Shown piece by piece: positions 1 through 10,229 of a DNA stretch of 64,000 nt. Location of the stretch: positions 23,648,129-23,712,128 of the forward strand of contig CM053330.1 of the NCBI GenBank assembly GCA_028583605.1, written 5' to 3'. Under the pieces are notes generated by a model. That model was not told the DNA's origin, made no database searches, and saw only the letters and a program-made list of their open reading frames with translations. This DNA comes from Dastarcus helophoroides. Taxonomy: Eukaryota > Arthropoda > Insecta > Coleoptera > Bothrideridae. The translations under genes and the position numbers were made by a program. The first letter of the stretch is position 1, and each line of letters starts with the position of its first letter.

Positions 1-253
1 CAAATTCCCAAGAAAACTTTTTTTCTTATTCTAGATGTCAAAATTTGGAAGTTTTATTCGAAATTTTGACCATAATTTTAAAAATTCCGCTTTAAACTAG
101 AAACTTGAGCTCAAGTTCTATTTATCTTATTTTTAGTCTGACAGCTTAGGCCATAAATCAATAAAAGGTTTAACGTTACAGAATTTATTTTTATTTGTGA
201 TATGGGTGTATTAGTTTGATTCCCTATGGAGACAAATAATTTTTCTTTTACAG

Positions 254-939
254 GAGGTTCTTACATCATTTGTATATGTTTTCTGCGTTGATTAACTTTG
301 ATAATTTGACAGTAAGGCTGGCTGCATGCGTGAGGAATGGGTTTTCGAATCAAGAATCCAGATTCGAGCACAGAAATGAGTGCATTCCTATGAAGCGTCG
401 GGAATCCATGCGTGTGCGGCCATTGACCAAATTTCTAATTGGGAAACCTAATCTTAATTCCCTAAATGAGCATATTTATTTTCCAACTGTCAAAGCTAAT
501 GAAGCCGAGGATTAAGAAAAAGAATATAACATAAAAATATAAGAAATTAGGTTATTTGTTTCACTTTATTTTCTAACTCGACTTGGAAGTTTTCACTTCT
601 TATGTGTATTAGCATATTAAATTTTTATTCTTTTTAATTTTTAGATGTCCCTAATAACACTCACATAGAAGATGATAGTTTGCCGAAAAATGAAAACATT
701 AGAAAGAAAAATTCCAATAATCAGACTGCATCGGCAAATGTTGAAATTTGTTTAAATACAGTCGAGTGTCCGATATGTTATAAAAGGTTTGCTGAAGACA
801 TTGTGCAGGTAAATTTTTTTTATGAATGATGAAAATATTATATTGACAAATTCGTATTCAACTTATTTTATTCCAGCAACATGCCGCAACATGTGGTGAA
901 GATATGGTGGTGACTAGATCTTCAGGATCCCTTTCATAA
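254..939 (+). CDS. 3' exons of a gene ending in a UBZ-like zinc finger (partial)
   Basis: These are the C-terminal exons of a gene that enters from the left edge. One open segment follows a tttttacag-type acceptor (254 on) and reads RFLHHLYMFSALINFDN and onward to a stop at 513-515. A second exon, 645-808, follows an acceptor at 641-644 and ends at a clear CAG/GTAAAT donor. The last exon, 877-939, ends in TAA. The junction 808/877 builds the finger CPICYKRFAEDIVQ-QHAATC, with C-x2-C and H-x3-C spacing as in UBZ-type ubiquitin-binding fingers of DNA-repair and ubiquitin-pathway proteins. The link between the 254 segment and exon 645 is unresolved, because exon 645 needs a phase-1 donor and no strong one is visible before the stop at 515. 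The 254 segment may instead be an alternative 3' end. The protein family is not recognised; ubiquitin binding is inferred only from the finger. Confidence 0.6.
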
Positions 940-1092
940 TTAGTACTCAGAAATTTTTAATAGGTGTTACTGCTGTTAAATCTTGAAATTTGTTTAATAT
1001 ATTATTTTTATATGTAGAGCAGGCGATGTATAAATATTAATATTACTTGTTTCAAACTATAACAATATATGTAATTTACATTCTCATTTCAT

Positions 1093-1098
1093 AATAAA
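1093..1098 (+). promoter_or_regulatory. candidate polyadenylation signal of the left-edge gene
   Basis: An AATAAA lies about 155 bp after the stop codon at 937-939, in AT-rich sequence. The position suits a short 3' UTR, but AATAAA is frequent by chance in DNA of this composition. Confidence 0.35.
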
Positions 1099-1099
1099 G

Positions 1100-2152
1100 A
1101 ACACGCTTGTGGTAGAGTTAAATTTGAAAACTGAGATTTTTCAATTTCTTTAAGTTGCAATACAAGCTTTTCTTTAATTAAAACAAAACAAAATATATCT
1201 GTATAAAAAAATTAAAATAATCTGTATATATTGTTACGATTGCTTGTTCATTGTAATTAAGATCTTTTATACAATAAAAAACGCAAAAAGTAACTTTAGT
1301 GTGCTATTAATTGTTGCTCCAAGTTTTGTTAATAATGTAGTTTGACTTATATAAAGTTAAGAACTTAAAAGTTGAAGAGCGCAGTGTTTTAACAAGGTTT
1401 GGAGAAAAGTTTTTTTTTTCTCTTTACTCTTCATTACCAACGCTATAAAGGTTAAAAAGATTTACGAAAAATTAAAATTATTGCAAAGTTTTTATTTTCA
1501 TTTTAATAATAAAGAACCTTGAGAAAAAATCGAAATCTCTATTTAAAAAAGGATCGAAATTTAAAAAAAAAATGACACCTAAGTTTAGTTACCTCAATTA
1601 GGAAGTTTCGATTAATCAAAAGTATTACTAATTTTAACGTTAGGTGATAGTAAATAGAAAACTTAAAAAATTACTGAAAGAATTATTTCAATATCTTTAA
1701 ATTTGAATAAGTTATTACACTTTAAAGTATTTATGGTACAGGCGACTCGGCAAATGTTGTGTCACATCACTAGGCACGACCCGGCGTGCTGTTACTGCTA
1801 ATAAACCATAGGGTTAGTGTGAATTCCATGAATTGTTTTACCTTGTTGTCGAGAAATAATGAACAATAGGAGACGGTTTTGTTCGTGGTGATTCCAAAAA
1901 TTTACCGAAAGTTGATGTAGCAATGATTATGGATTTCCTTTTTTTTTTTTTTCAAATAATCCACTATATACCAATGCAGAAATTCGGGGTGCAAAGCTTT
2001 CAAAATAAATAGCCTATTTCACTATTTTCTTAGGAATTCTTAAACTGATTATACTTGCATAAATAGTTAGTTTGAAATTATGAAGAAGTATTACTGTATA
2101 CCAAACATAATTTTGTTAAATTTTTTAAGATTTAGGAATGGAAGGTTTAACA
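1100..2152. other. AT-rich intergenic sequence
   Basis: Homopolymer A and T runs and low-complexity sequence. No reading frame, splice-site pair or inverted repeat that I can support was seen here. Confidence 0.5.
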
Positions 2153-2453
2153 TACACTGTATACCAAGATGGATTACTGAAGAGGGGTTTCTTTTTTATT
2201 TTTGGATTTACGAGATAAAATCATTCTATATAAAAGCTCCTGCTTGATCTTAAATCACAAAAAAAAACAATTAACTTTTCGCCATTTTTTGAAATTTTCA
2301 AATAATTGAACCCCCCTACATAAAATCCCGAAAGAAAAAGTCATTCTCGGTGATTCAAGATCAAGCAGGAGTTTTTATAAAGAATAACTTTTTCTCATAA
2401 AACCACAAATAAAAAAAATCCCCCTTCAGTACTTTATCGTGGGACACATTGTA
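2153..2453. mobile_element. short TIR element (MITE), about 300 bp
   Basis: The two ends are imperfect inverted repeats. The left end reads TACACTGTATACCAAGATGG and continues with ATTACTGAAGAGGGG. The reverse complement of the right end reads TACAATGTGTCCCACGATAA and continues with AGTACTGAAGGGG. Inside, CTCCTGCTTGATCTT (2236-2250) is matched by AAGATCAAGCAGGAG (2358-2372), so almost the whole element folds back. There is no coding capacity. Ends of the type TACA(G/C)TGTGTCCCAC recur at 27181, 47754 and 50736, so it may belong to a related set of DNA-transposon derivatives. Confidence 0.75.
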
Positions 2454-3348
2454 GAATTGACAAAAATCACCTTGTGAGAAACGTTTTTAGTTTAAACAGT
2501 ATTCTGAGCAATCCAAATTGATTAGTGTATAGTTATTGTTATTTAAGAAATTGGTATGTATTTAGCTAGAGGTTTAGTGATGTGACTGTTATGCAGTATG
2601 TCGATATCAATTTTTGGTTTTCAGGTTTTTTTTTATGTAAGAACAATTTATTTACAAAAATATGTTTAAGGGCGATAAAAATTATTATTTATTTCTTTGT
2701 AAAATTAAATAGTTTCGTAACAGATCCGGAAGAAGACCCCTAGAGGGCAAGAGACAGCAGTATTTCTACATTTAGGAATAATAAAATATTTATATGAGCA
2801 AGTTTTTGCACTCATTTTTTGCTGGTTATTATTTAGGGCGAAATAACAATTGTTTTTAACGGGAACAAGATTTGCAAAGTGCAGCGAAGTAGTGTTAACT
2901 GGTGTTAACTGAAGGAGCACGGCAAAGACAAGGCGACTTTAGGCGATCCAGACCCCTATCAAGTTTTATGACGTCACAGATGTTTTCAGCGCCAAATTGA
3001 GAAAACGTAATAAATTTAAACTTCAATGAACCATAAGTCAGCCATTTTTAAAGATAATTTAAAAAAAAAACTGCTCGTCTTATAATTTTGAGGACAATAA
3101 TTCAGAGTACTTTGAAAAAAATGGAAACTTCCTAATTGATGGTTAGGTTAAATCAAGTGGGATTTGTTCAGATTGGTGTCGCGACAAAATGTTGCGGACA
3201 TTTGATCGTACGACAAAAGGACGAGTGTGACAAATGGTCGCGGCGATAATTGAACGCACGACATAAGGTCGCATGTAGTTATAATTTATTACCAAAAGTA
3301 AATAAATAGATCATTTAAATTATACAGGTGATATAAAAAAATCATTTC
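2454..3348. other. intergenic sequence without recognised genes
   Basis: No credible exon was seen. Around 3180-3280 the words GACAAAA, GGTCGC and CGTACGACA recur (ATGTTGCGGACATTTGATCG, then GGTCGCGGCGATAATTGAAC). This suggests a small degenerate repeat that I could not assign. Confidence 0.4.
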
Positions 3349-3401
3349 GACCCGTTGATTTTGTTTTCTTTTTTGTCACCTTTTTCGAGTATGCAACTTT
3401 A
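3349..3401. repeat. 53-bp direct repeat, left copy (probable target-site duplication of non-LTR element A)
   Basis: GACCCGTTGATTTTGTTTTC and the following 33 bases are repeated at 6764-6816 with only two visible differences (CGAGTATG against CGTGTATT). The copies flank the element exactly, beside its 3' tail on this side and its truncated ORF1 start on the other. A target-site duplication made on insertion is the simplest explanation. Confidence 0.7.
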
Positions 3402-3500
3402 TTTTTATTATTATTATTACTATGGGGTCGGTCATCCCTGCAGCACTAAAGCTATCGCTTATTGTGCCCCCCCACGATTATCTCATAATAGGCCCGTTCT

Positions 3501-3698
3501 TTAGAAAAATTCCAGAACCTCCTTTATGGGTATTTCCACTATTGTCTTTGGTTCAATCAAAGCATTCCCAAAGCTGGAATGTCTGTTCCTTGCCAGAGCC
3601 GGACATTCGCATAATATGTGTAAAGGAGTCTCTTCTTCCTCTCCACACATTCTACAAGTAGAATTTTCTTTTACGCCAATTGTTGTAAGATGTTTCAT
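3501..3698 (-). pseudogene. C-terminal Cys/His motif of element A ORF2
   Basis: This short frame reads MKHLTTIG, then CRMCGEEEETPLHILCECPA. The C-x2-C...H-x4-C arrangement is typical of the extreme C terminus of RNase H-bearing non-LTR ORF2 proteins (compare C..C...E...H.L..C). It probably binds nucleic acid. It lies just upstream of the (TAA)n tail, as expected, and is separated from the RNase H segment by a frame break around 3700-3855. Confidence 0.75.
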
Positions 3699-3854
3699 TA
3701 GGGCACAGTGTCCCGTAAATAGTCCAACTGTCCACCTGAGCTGATTTTTGCTTAACTGTAATAGTTTTCTGGCTCTCTTTTCTGATGGTCCGTCAATGAA
3801 CTTCCGCGATTGCCTCAGACCATTGACACCCCTCCAGTGAGTGCTGTGTTCTTT

Positions 3855-4298
3855 TCATAGGAGTTCCTTTATTACCTCTTTTGCCGCTTTGTAGGTAAGC
3901 GGACAAGTAGGCTCCGGCCCTACTAGAGGAAACTCGGCTCCCCTTTTGGCTAGAAGGTCTGCTCTTTCATTTCCTTCAATTCCCCGATGGGCCTCAACCG
4001 TTCTCAGCGCTTTTAATGTTGCTTGGCTGTCGCTGCAGATCACTATTCTCTTATTTTTATAAGACCTCTTGATCATTGCTTCAGCACAGGCTGTAATTGC
4101 AGTAACTTCTACCTGAAATACGGTTGCCAAAGATCCCAGGTTTATGTAGAATTCATTCCCTGGTTCTTTGCAGGTTATTCCCGCATCAGTACTTATTTTA
4201 GTTTTGGATCCATCTGTGAACCAGATTGATCCATTCTCTCTTGTGGTGACAATACCCCACCCTGCGGACAGCCCCGGGCTGCAGATACCGCTATCCAT
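3855..4298 (-). pseudogene. RNase H domain of element A ORF2
   Basis: The frame holds the RNase H landmarks: WFTDGSKT with the first catalytic Asp, FQVEVTAI with the Glu, ICSDSQATLKAL with the second Asp, and HRGIEGNERAD with the His and last Asp. In intact relatives about 25 residues separate the SDSQA helix from the HRGIEGNE loop. Here TLKALRTVE runs straight into AHRGIEGNE, so a segment is missing. This domain would degrade the RNA strand during target-primed reverse transcription. Confidence 0.85.
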
Positions 4299-5431
4299 AT
4301 GTTGCCTAGTGATGTCGTTATTCTCCTGTTTTGGAGCATAAAGTCTATCCAGCGAGTTACCGCCGGATCGACTCCATGCCTTTCTACAGCTCTTTTGATA
4401 GATGCGTATGACGTATTATCAAACGCACCTTCAATGTCTAAGAAGGCTCCCACGGCAATTTCCTTGCTTTTGAGGGCTTCCTCGATCCTGCGTGTGAGTT
4501 CATGCAGGCTCAGGTCGCAAGATTTACCTGCTTGGTAAGCGTATTGATGTTGATGCAAGGGGAAACACCTCATCTCATCGTCTCTAATATACCTATCGAC
4601 AAGCTTTTCCATTGTCTTGAGCATGAATGATGTCAAGCTGATTGGCCTGAAAGACTTTGCCTGGGCGTACGAATTTCGCGCTGGTTTGGGTATAAAAGCC
4701 ACTCTCGTCCTTCTCCAGTCCTGAGGCACGTATCCTGTGGCCACACAGGCTCTGAATAGGGTGACGCTAGTGCTTCAACTCCTTGTTGAAACATTATTGG
4801 TAATACCGTCTGGGCCTGGTGATTTATATGGTTTGAAACTGTTTATCGCCCATATAATTCTGGTTATGTCAAATAGTTTATTAGCTATTCTCCAGCTTTG
4901 ACTTGATCCCCGATTTTGCGGTACATCAGTGTCTTGGCTGTCTTGTTGTGCAGGGAGGGGTGAGCATTCCGGAAAGTGCGCCTGAAGTAAAACCCTCAGG
5001 GTCCCCTCCTCGGAATGCGTGTATTCTCCCTGTGGTGTTTGCAAAGATCCCAGTATATTCTGGTTGTTCTTTTGCAATGCCTTCTGGAGTCTAGCACATT
5101 CTGGGGATTTTTCGATCCCCTCACAGTACTTCCTCCATGAATTTTCTTTTGCCTTTTTGATGGCACTTACATATTCACGTCTTGAGGTTTTATATTCCTC
5201 CCAACGTCCGGTCCTTTTTGCCCGGTTAAATTTCTTACGTGTTTCTGCCCTTAGACGAGAAAGTTCGGGATTCCACCATACGGTCTCCCGCTTGACCTTC
5301 CTCGTCTTCATTGGGCAGTTTTCGTCGTAGGCTGTTTTGATGGCGGTGTTGATTACATCGCACAACATTTCAATGTCTACTGGGGTTTTTGGCCTAATCG
5401 GACAGTATTCCAGTCCCAGTTTCAGTCTCAC
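4193..5431 (-). pseudogene. reverse transcriptase region of element A ORF2, with the catalytic YADD box deleted
   Basis: Two frames cover this part. Frame 5431-4775 holds the linker with WWNPELSRLR and the RT start IWAINSFKPYKSPGPDGI. A shift near 4760 leads into frame 4744-4193, with VPQDWRRTRVAFIPKP, SFRPISLTSFMLKTMEKLVD, motif A FLDIEGAFDN and motif B CPQGGVLSP. Directly after GGVLSP the sequence jumps to the start of RNase H. The (F/Y)ADD box, the thumb and the connection domain are therefore absent. The deletion coincides with a frame change at about 4298. Confidence 0.85.
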
Positions 5432-5443
5432 TTGATAGTTGTC

Positions 5444-6173
5444 TCAATTACAGGTTCTAGGATTTCTGTACGACTCAGCCCCCCCTTGTAGCAGAGCTAT
5501 TTTGAAACTTATGTACCTAGGGTCCGAGAGTGATGGTTCATTTAAGACTTTCCAATCACTTATTAGATTGCACACGTTTTGTGTGCCGACTTTTATATCT
5601 ATTACCTTTTTTCTGTTTTGATTGAGAAAGGTCGGTTCTGTGCCCCGATTTGCTATTTGTAGGTTATTGCTAATAATGAACTCTAAAAGTGACTCACCTC
5701 TCCTGTTTGTTCCTGTGCTCCCCCATACGATGTGGTACGCGTTGGAATCACAACAGAGCACTAATTGTGTGTGTTCTTCCGCGCATTTCTGCACCAGTGT
5801 TCTTATCTCCATTGTGGGTGGTTGTCCTGGTTGGTCATATGGAAGGTAGGCTGATCCCATCACAAGGTCTCGGTTTTGCCCTTCCATGTTTGTTGTCATC
5901 TTTACTACCACTAGGTCCCTTGTACAGAGTTTCCATAGAGGTAGTACTGGAATTCCTCTCTTTGTTAGTATGCAAGCTCGTGGATGGTCCGATGATAGGC
6001 TGACTAAAGCCCAGTCACCTCCCATCCGCAGTCCTCTGATCTGGCCCCTAGAAATCCATGGTTCTTGTATCAGTACAATATCAATTTTGTTCATACGCAC
6101 ATATCTCTGTAGGGCAGATGTAGCTGCCTTGCAGTGGTGTAGATTTATCTGTAGTACTTTGAATTCACCTACC
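5444..6173 (-). pseudogene. apurinic-type endonuclease domain of element A ORF2
   Basis: The frame just downstream of ORF1 begins KVGEFKVLQINLHHCKAAT and continues IDIVLIQEPWISRGQIRGL, the QEPW motif of non-LTR endonucleases. LCCDSNAYHIVWGS carries the catalytic D-x-N, and TEPTFLNQNR leads to the C-terminal D block. The last motif is weak: LSDPRYISF stands where SDHRYI is usual, so the catalytic His appears mutated. The frame breaks near 5440 before the RT linker. The enzyme would nick target DNA to prime reverse transcription. Confidence 0.85.
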
Positions 6174-6794
6174 TTAATTTTGGGGGGTTACCCCTGTCGA
6201 GGTTGATGCTGTAGGTTCCTCTTCAGCTCCTTCTTTATCAATCTCCATCTCTTCAGGTTTCTCTTGCTCCCCTGGCTTCTTCCTCCCCATCAACCTAAAG
6301 ATCGCCTGAGAAAGGTTGAAGTAGGGTCTGCCTTGTAGTTCCTGAATTTTCTTCCATGAACTTTCATCCATTAGGAGAATTAGTTGTTGCCATTTGCTGT
6401 TGGGTTTTCTGTCCAACACCGTCCATGTGTCTGTATGAAGTCCAGGATTTTGGTACGCTAGCATCTTGAGGATCGTTTTTGGTTTCATTTTTGGTTCTGG
6501 AATCCACCCCATGACTCTTGTTGGTTTTGGTACGTCCTTTGCATCCACGATGTTAAGTTTCGTATTGACCAAGGTAGTGTTTCCCGCGAGAGTCCTTTCC
6601 AACCATTCCTTAGTGGCCTGGTCAGCGCAGGAAGCCGCAACAAAGCCCCCTCTATAATTCACTCCGGAGAACCTTGGAGGTGGTTCTACGGTCATTTTCC
6701 CCAATTTGTTGACAAGAGTCTCCTTGATGAGGTCCCCTTGCTCTTCGCTAATGGTCGTTCCTGGACCCGTTGATTTTGTTTTCTTTTTTGTCAC
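6174..6794 (-). pseudogene. ORF1 (DUF4780-like) of element A, N terminus probably truncated
   Basis: A 206-codon open frame. It begins at a GTG (VTKKKTKSTGPG) with no ATG at that point. It contains RGGFVAASCADQATKEWLER, then PTRVMGWIPEPKMKP, YQNPGLHTDTWTVLDR and WQQLILLMDESSW. This is the pattern of the DUF4780-type nucleic-acid-binding domain found in ORF1 of insect non-LTR elements (family recognised from memory). The C terminus is acidic and Thr/Ser-rich (EEMEIDKEGAEEEPTAST). The first ten codons lie in the 53-bp direct repeat and so probably belong to flanking DNA. The real N terminus would then be lost by 5' truncation. ORF2 begins at the ORF1 stop. Confidence 0.75.
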
Positions 6795-6816
6795 CTTTTT
6801 CGTGTATTCAACTTTA
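6764..6816. repeat. 53-bp direct repeat, right copy (probable target-site duplication)
   Basis: Partner of 3349-3401. It adjoins the 5' side of element A and contributes the first codons of the apparent ORF1 frame. Confidence 0.7.
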
Positions 6817-6849
6817 ATACAAGGTATTTTTAAAACTAGAAAATAAAAT

Positions 6850-7475
6850 TTTATTTTTTTAGCACCCAGTATATTTTCCAGATGGAACTAAAAAGCCACT
6901 CGCTGGTTATTATGGCAGTATATGTCCCAATCAATGATTCCGATGTGATATTAAATAGAGTTAACGACAACGGAGAGAGGCTGATAGAACTTTGCCACCA
7001 AAACTCGCTTAAGTTGATGAACAGTTTGTTCAAACATTAGCAAATTCATCAGTGTACGTGGTTACAACCAAGACGTAATTTACGATCAATTATCGATTAT
7101 GTCATAATGGGACAGGAATCAAGAAGAGTGACACAAGACGTAAGAGTCTAGAGGGCTCCTGAATGCGGGTCAGACCATTACCTCCTTGTAGCAAAAGTGT
7201 ACTTCCCCTGTAAAGAAAAAAAATCTGAAGGAAACGGATAATAATAGCCACAAAGCCTTAAATCCTACGATACAACACTAAAAATTTACAAGACGACTTC
7301 ACTCGGTTCCTCTACCAGCTCAGATTGTCTGCAAAATTGGCAAACATTCAAGAAAACTCTGCTGAGAATATGTATGAAGTGGTAAGAGGCAAGATACATG
7401 AAGCGGCATATGAAGCGCTGAGAGTAAGGTAGGAGAAGAAAAACAGAGATGTGGTGGGACGATGATGTAAAAACC
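6850..7475 (+). pseudogene. endonuclease fragment of non-LTR retrotransposon C
   Basis: The plus strand reads AVYVPINDSDVILNRVNDNG, then ERLIELCHQNSLKLMNSLFK, an in-frame stop, and RSIIDYVIMGQESRRVTQD followed by GSDHYLLVAKVYF. The IDYV and GSDHYLL blocks are the C-terminal motifs of AP-like endonucleases of RTE/Jockey-type elements often annotated as craniofacial-development-protein-2-like. A further fragment at 7430-7470 reads RRKTEMWWDDDVKTK, the WW linker. Stops and frame changes show it is dead. Confidence 0.75.
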
Positions 7476-7615
7476 AAGGCTTCGAACCGCTATTTTTTCG
7501 TTCCGGTTTTCGGTTTTCGTTCTGGCAAAAAAATTATATCGGTTCAGTTCCGGTTTTCGTTCCGACAAAAATAACGGTTTTTTTCGGTTTTCGGTTCAGT
7601 TCCGGGTGATTCATT
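7476..7615. repeat. simple repeat rich in CCGGTTTTCG
   Basis: Words such as TTCCGGTTTTCGGTTTTCGTT and TTTTTCGGTTTTCGGTTCAG recur about every 10-20 bases. The block interrupts non-LTR element C after the WW linker. Confidence 0.65.
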
Positions 7616-8350
7616 TCTTGATTTTTAAAAGTTTTTCGAACATAATTTAGAAAATGTGATATATTTTTTACTTTAATATTAAAACACGTAACTACTACAC
7701 GTAATTTTGAGTTTGAGCTCAAATTTCAAGAAAAACCTAAATTTTATAAAAAACTAAATCGGATTTTCGGGTTTAGATATTTCAAATGTAAACTCGGAGT
7801 TTTCATAAAAATCTTAAGATGTTGCAGGACAGTCACAATTCCAAAAAAAAACTTTAAATTTATTTAAAAAAAAAGTTTTCAAAATTGCTACCCTAATTTA
7901 GAAGTCTTGACTTTAAACCCAAATATTCGATTTTTTTAAGCAAATGTTGCTGAAAACTTCAAAATTTTTAGAAAAAGTAAAATTTTTCAAAAAATTTTGT
8001 TTAATGTATTTACCTTTTTTTCAATATTTTAAGTTTTTTCTTTTGAAGTTTTAAATTTAAACTTGTATGTACCTACTTTTTTCTTTAAACAAGATTTAGT
8101 CTTTCTCTAGCAACCTCCTAACTCTTTTTATCGACATGTTGACTTTTATTCTTTACTTATAGAAATTTTTCTCTAAATTATGAGTTGAGAGAAATTGACA
8201 AATGTAAGTTTAAATTTGAAATTTTCGAATATACAACTTATAGCTCGAAAGCTCTAAATTTTCGGGACTCGAAGTTTTGAGCTTACTTTTGAAAAATTTT
8301 TTGGCATAAATTTAGTTTGTTTTTCGACAAAACTTAGAGTTTTTCTGAAG
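7616..8350. repeat. AT-rich degenerate repeat tract
   Basis: Repeated words such as TTTTTCAAAATT, GAAGTTTTGAAA and AAATTTCGA in an imperfect, roughly 20-30 base rhythm. It resembles the tracts at 13000-14450, 22230-23950, 33650-34940, 43060-44170 and 62400-64000. No gene was seen. Confidence 0.5.
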
Positions 8351-8351
8351 A

Positions 8352-8495
8352 ATTTCGCCTCGGGTAAGTTGGACATACTGAGTTATCGTGCTCTTCTGTC
8401 TAAACTTTCTTATTCTTTGTACCAAATTTTCAATTCAGAAGAGTTTCGCCTTTGGTATGATGGATGTACTGAGTTACCGTGCTCTGATGTTTTGA
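8352..8495. repeat. imperfect direct duplication of about 95-100 bp
   Basis: ATTTCGCCTCGGGTAAGTTG followed by GACATACTGAGTTATCGTGCTCT is repeated as GTTTCGCCTTTGGTATGATG followed by GATGTACTGAGTTACCGTGCTCT about 100 bases later. Confidence 0.6.
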
Positions 8496-8639
8496 AATTG
8501 GCCTTTTTTCATTTTTGTATATTTCCTTGTATTTTATTTTTCATTTATTGTTTCTTTGTTCCTGAAGAAGCCCCCTACGATGGTGGGCGACACGTCGAAC
8601 ACTTTTAGTAGTTCTTTGACACGGTCCAATCCTGGAAGA

Positions 8640-8757
8640 AGTATATCCTGTATATTCTATATACTCTTATTCGCAGATGACCAAGTGGTCATAGCAGCCG
8701 ATGAAGACGATGCCAACTATATGCTGAGAAAACTGAAGGAGGAATAGGAGAAATAGA
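8640..8757 (+). pseudogene. reverse transcriptase FADD-box fragment of non-LTR element C
   Basis: The frame reads SCIFYILLFADDQVVIAADE, then DDANYMLRKLKEE and a stop. FADD is the RT catalytic box, and DQVVIA...D...M...L.EE is the usual sequence after it in insect non-LTR elements. It has the same strand as the endonuclease fragment at 6850-7475, so both probably belong to one insertion with its middle lost or replaced by repeat DNA. Confidence 0.75.
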
Positions 8758-8789
8758 GCTAAACACAATCTAGCAAATTAAAATCAAAA

Positions 8790-10119
8790 TGATATAAACA
8801 TTAGGGGTCTCCGAGTAACAGTTTTCGAGATATTTAGAAAAATCATGAAAACTAAGCCTAAATTGTAAGCTCACTTGAAAGGCAGGAAACACCCGCATGA
8901 TTTTATTTTTTGTGCAGATTATTTCAGAATATCCTTTTCTTAAAAAATGATGGAATTTTATTTAAATAAGATTTGCAGTTATACAGGGTGATTAGCAAAC
9001 GCAAAATGAAATTTTTCTCAAAAAATTCAAATGGCACAGCCTGCATATTATTTCTTATTTTTGTTAATCAACAGCTACGCTTTCTTTTGATGTAAACATT
9101 TGTGTAGCTAATTCTTATAGTTCGGGAGGAATTTAAATTCAAATTCTCTAGATTTATTTTAGTAAAATGCGTTTTTTCTCATATTTTTTAGACCTAAAAT
9201 GTACCAGTTTAATTCATGGTTCTAATTTTAATCACATAAATTACATATTTTCAAAAATATGAACTCTCAATTAGGAAAGATATAGGTTTAGATGCTGCTT
9301 ATCATCTATATCTAAATTCTATGCATCTATGTTCTCTGCACAGCTCGCATTATTTAAGCAAATAAGGGTAAAAACTAGCGCATGGTACAATATGCGTTTA
9401 CTCTAGTCAATTTTACCTTTGTTTTGGTGAAAAAAACTAACGAAACAAACCCATTTTCCACAACAAGGGTAAAAAAATATTAATAAACATAGTTTATGCA
9501 CCATATTTTCAAAAACAAAGTAAGCTTGTCCTAATCAAGCTAAAGTATACTAATAACAGTTATATATTTTGCTTTAGATTGGTAAGATCGCGGTTGGGAC
9601 CAGGCATGTCAAATTTTTGGTTTTGTAAACTTTTTTGGAAATTATGCGGTAAAAAGTGTATTTATTAGGGTTTTTCATTATCGTTAAAAATAAATTTCCA
9701 ACAACTTCAATCAGAGATGCATTGTAAACATTCAAATGTCGACAATTTTTATTTTTCAAATTTAAAGGTAAATAACTCTCAAACTATAAAAGCTGAGCCC
9801 ACAAATTCTGACATTAGATGAAAGCTTAGTTGTTGTTTCACAAAAATAAAAAATAATATACAGGGGTGTCATTTGAATTTTTTGAGAAAAATGTAATTTT
9901 GCGTATGCTAACCACCCTGTATATCAAATACTATTTAAATAAAATTACATTACTTTTCAAGAAAAAGATATACTGTAATTATTTGCTCAAAAAATAAATT
10001 GATTTGATTGTTTCTGGTCTTTCAAACGAGCTTCAAAATTAGACTCAAATTTAATGATTTTTCTAAATATTTCAAAAACTATTAATCGTAGACTCCTATT
10101 GTTTAATATTGTATTAATC
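8790..10119. mobile_element. foldback element, 1.33 kb with arms of about 360 bp
   Basis: The left arm (8790 to about 9150) and right arm (about 9760-10119) are reverse complements along almost their whole length. Examples are TTCGAGATATTTAGAAAAATCAT at 8823 against ATGATTTTTCTAAATATTTC near 10052, ACAGGGTGATTAGCAAACGC at 8984 against GCGTATGCTAACCACCCTGT near 9901, and CTCAAAAAATTCAAATG against CATTTGAATTTTTTGAG. A 600-bp centre has no recognisable coding sequence. It is a non-autonomous DNA element of unknown superfamily. Confidence 0.85.
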
Positions 10120-10229
10120 GGCATTTTGTATAAGCATTCAAATATGTAAAAATATATAGGGTGTTCCATTTAAAAAAGGGCAACTTTAGTGCACCACCGA
10201 GTATATATTCATCCTGTATAATAAACAAT

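Larger units (their letters stand above)
3402..6763 (-). mobile_element. non-LTR retrotransposon A (I/R1/LOA-like: ORF1, endonuclease, RT, RNase H), defective
   Basis: The element lies on the minus strand. Its parts in order are ORF1 (6794-6174), endonuclease (about 6173-5444), reverse transcriptase (5431-4299), RNase H (4298-3855) and a C-terminal Cys/His motif (3698-3501). It ends in a (TAA)n tail seen as TTATTATTATTATTAC at 3405-3420, a 3' end known from I-type elements. An RNase H domain after the RT also points to the I/R1/LOA group. Frame changes near 5440, 4750 and 4298, together with two internal deletions, make it non-functional. The 53-bp flanking repeats differ at two positions, so the insertion is moderately old. 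Confidence 0.85.

Noticed and set aside
4023..6206. Several plus-strand open frames of 60-106 codons over element A
   Set aside because: They are antisense shadows of the minus-strand retrotransposon frames, which carry the recognisable motifs.
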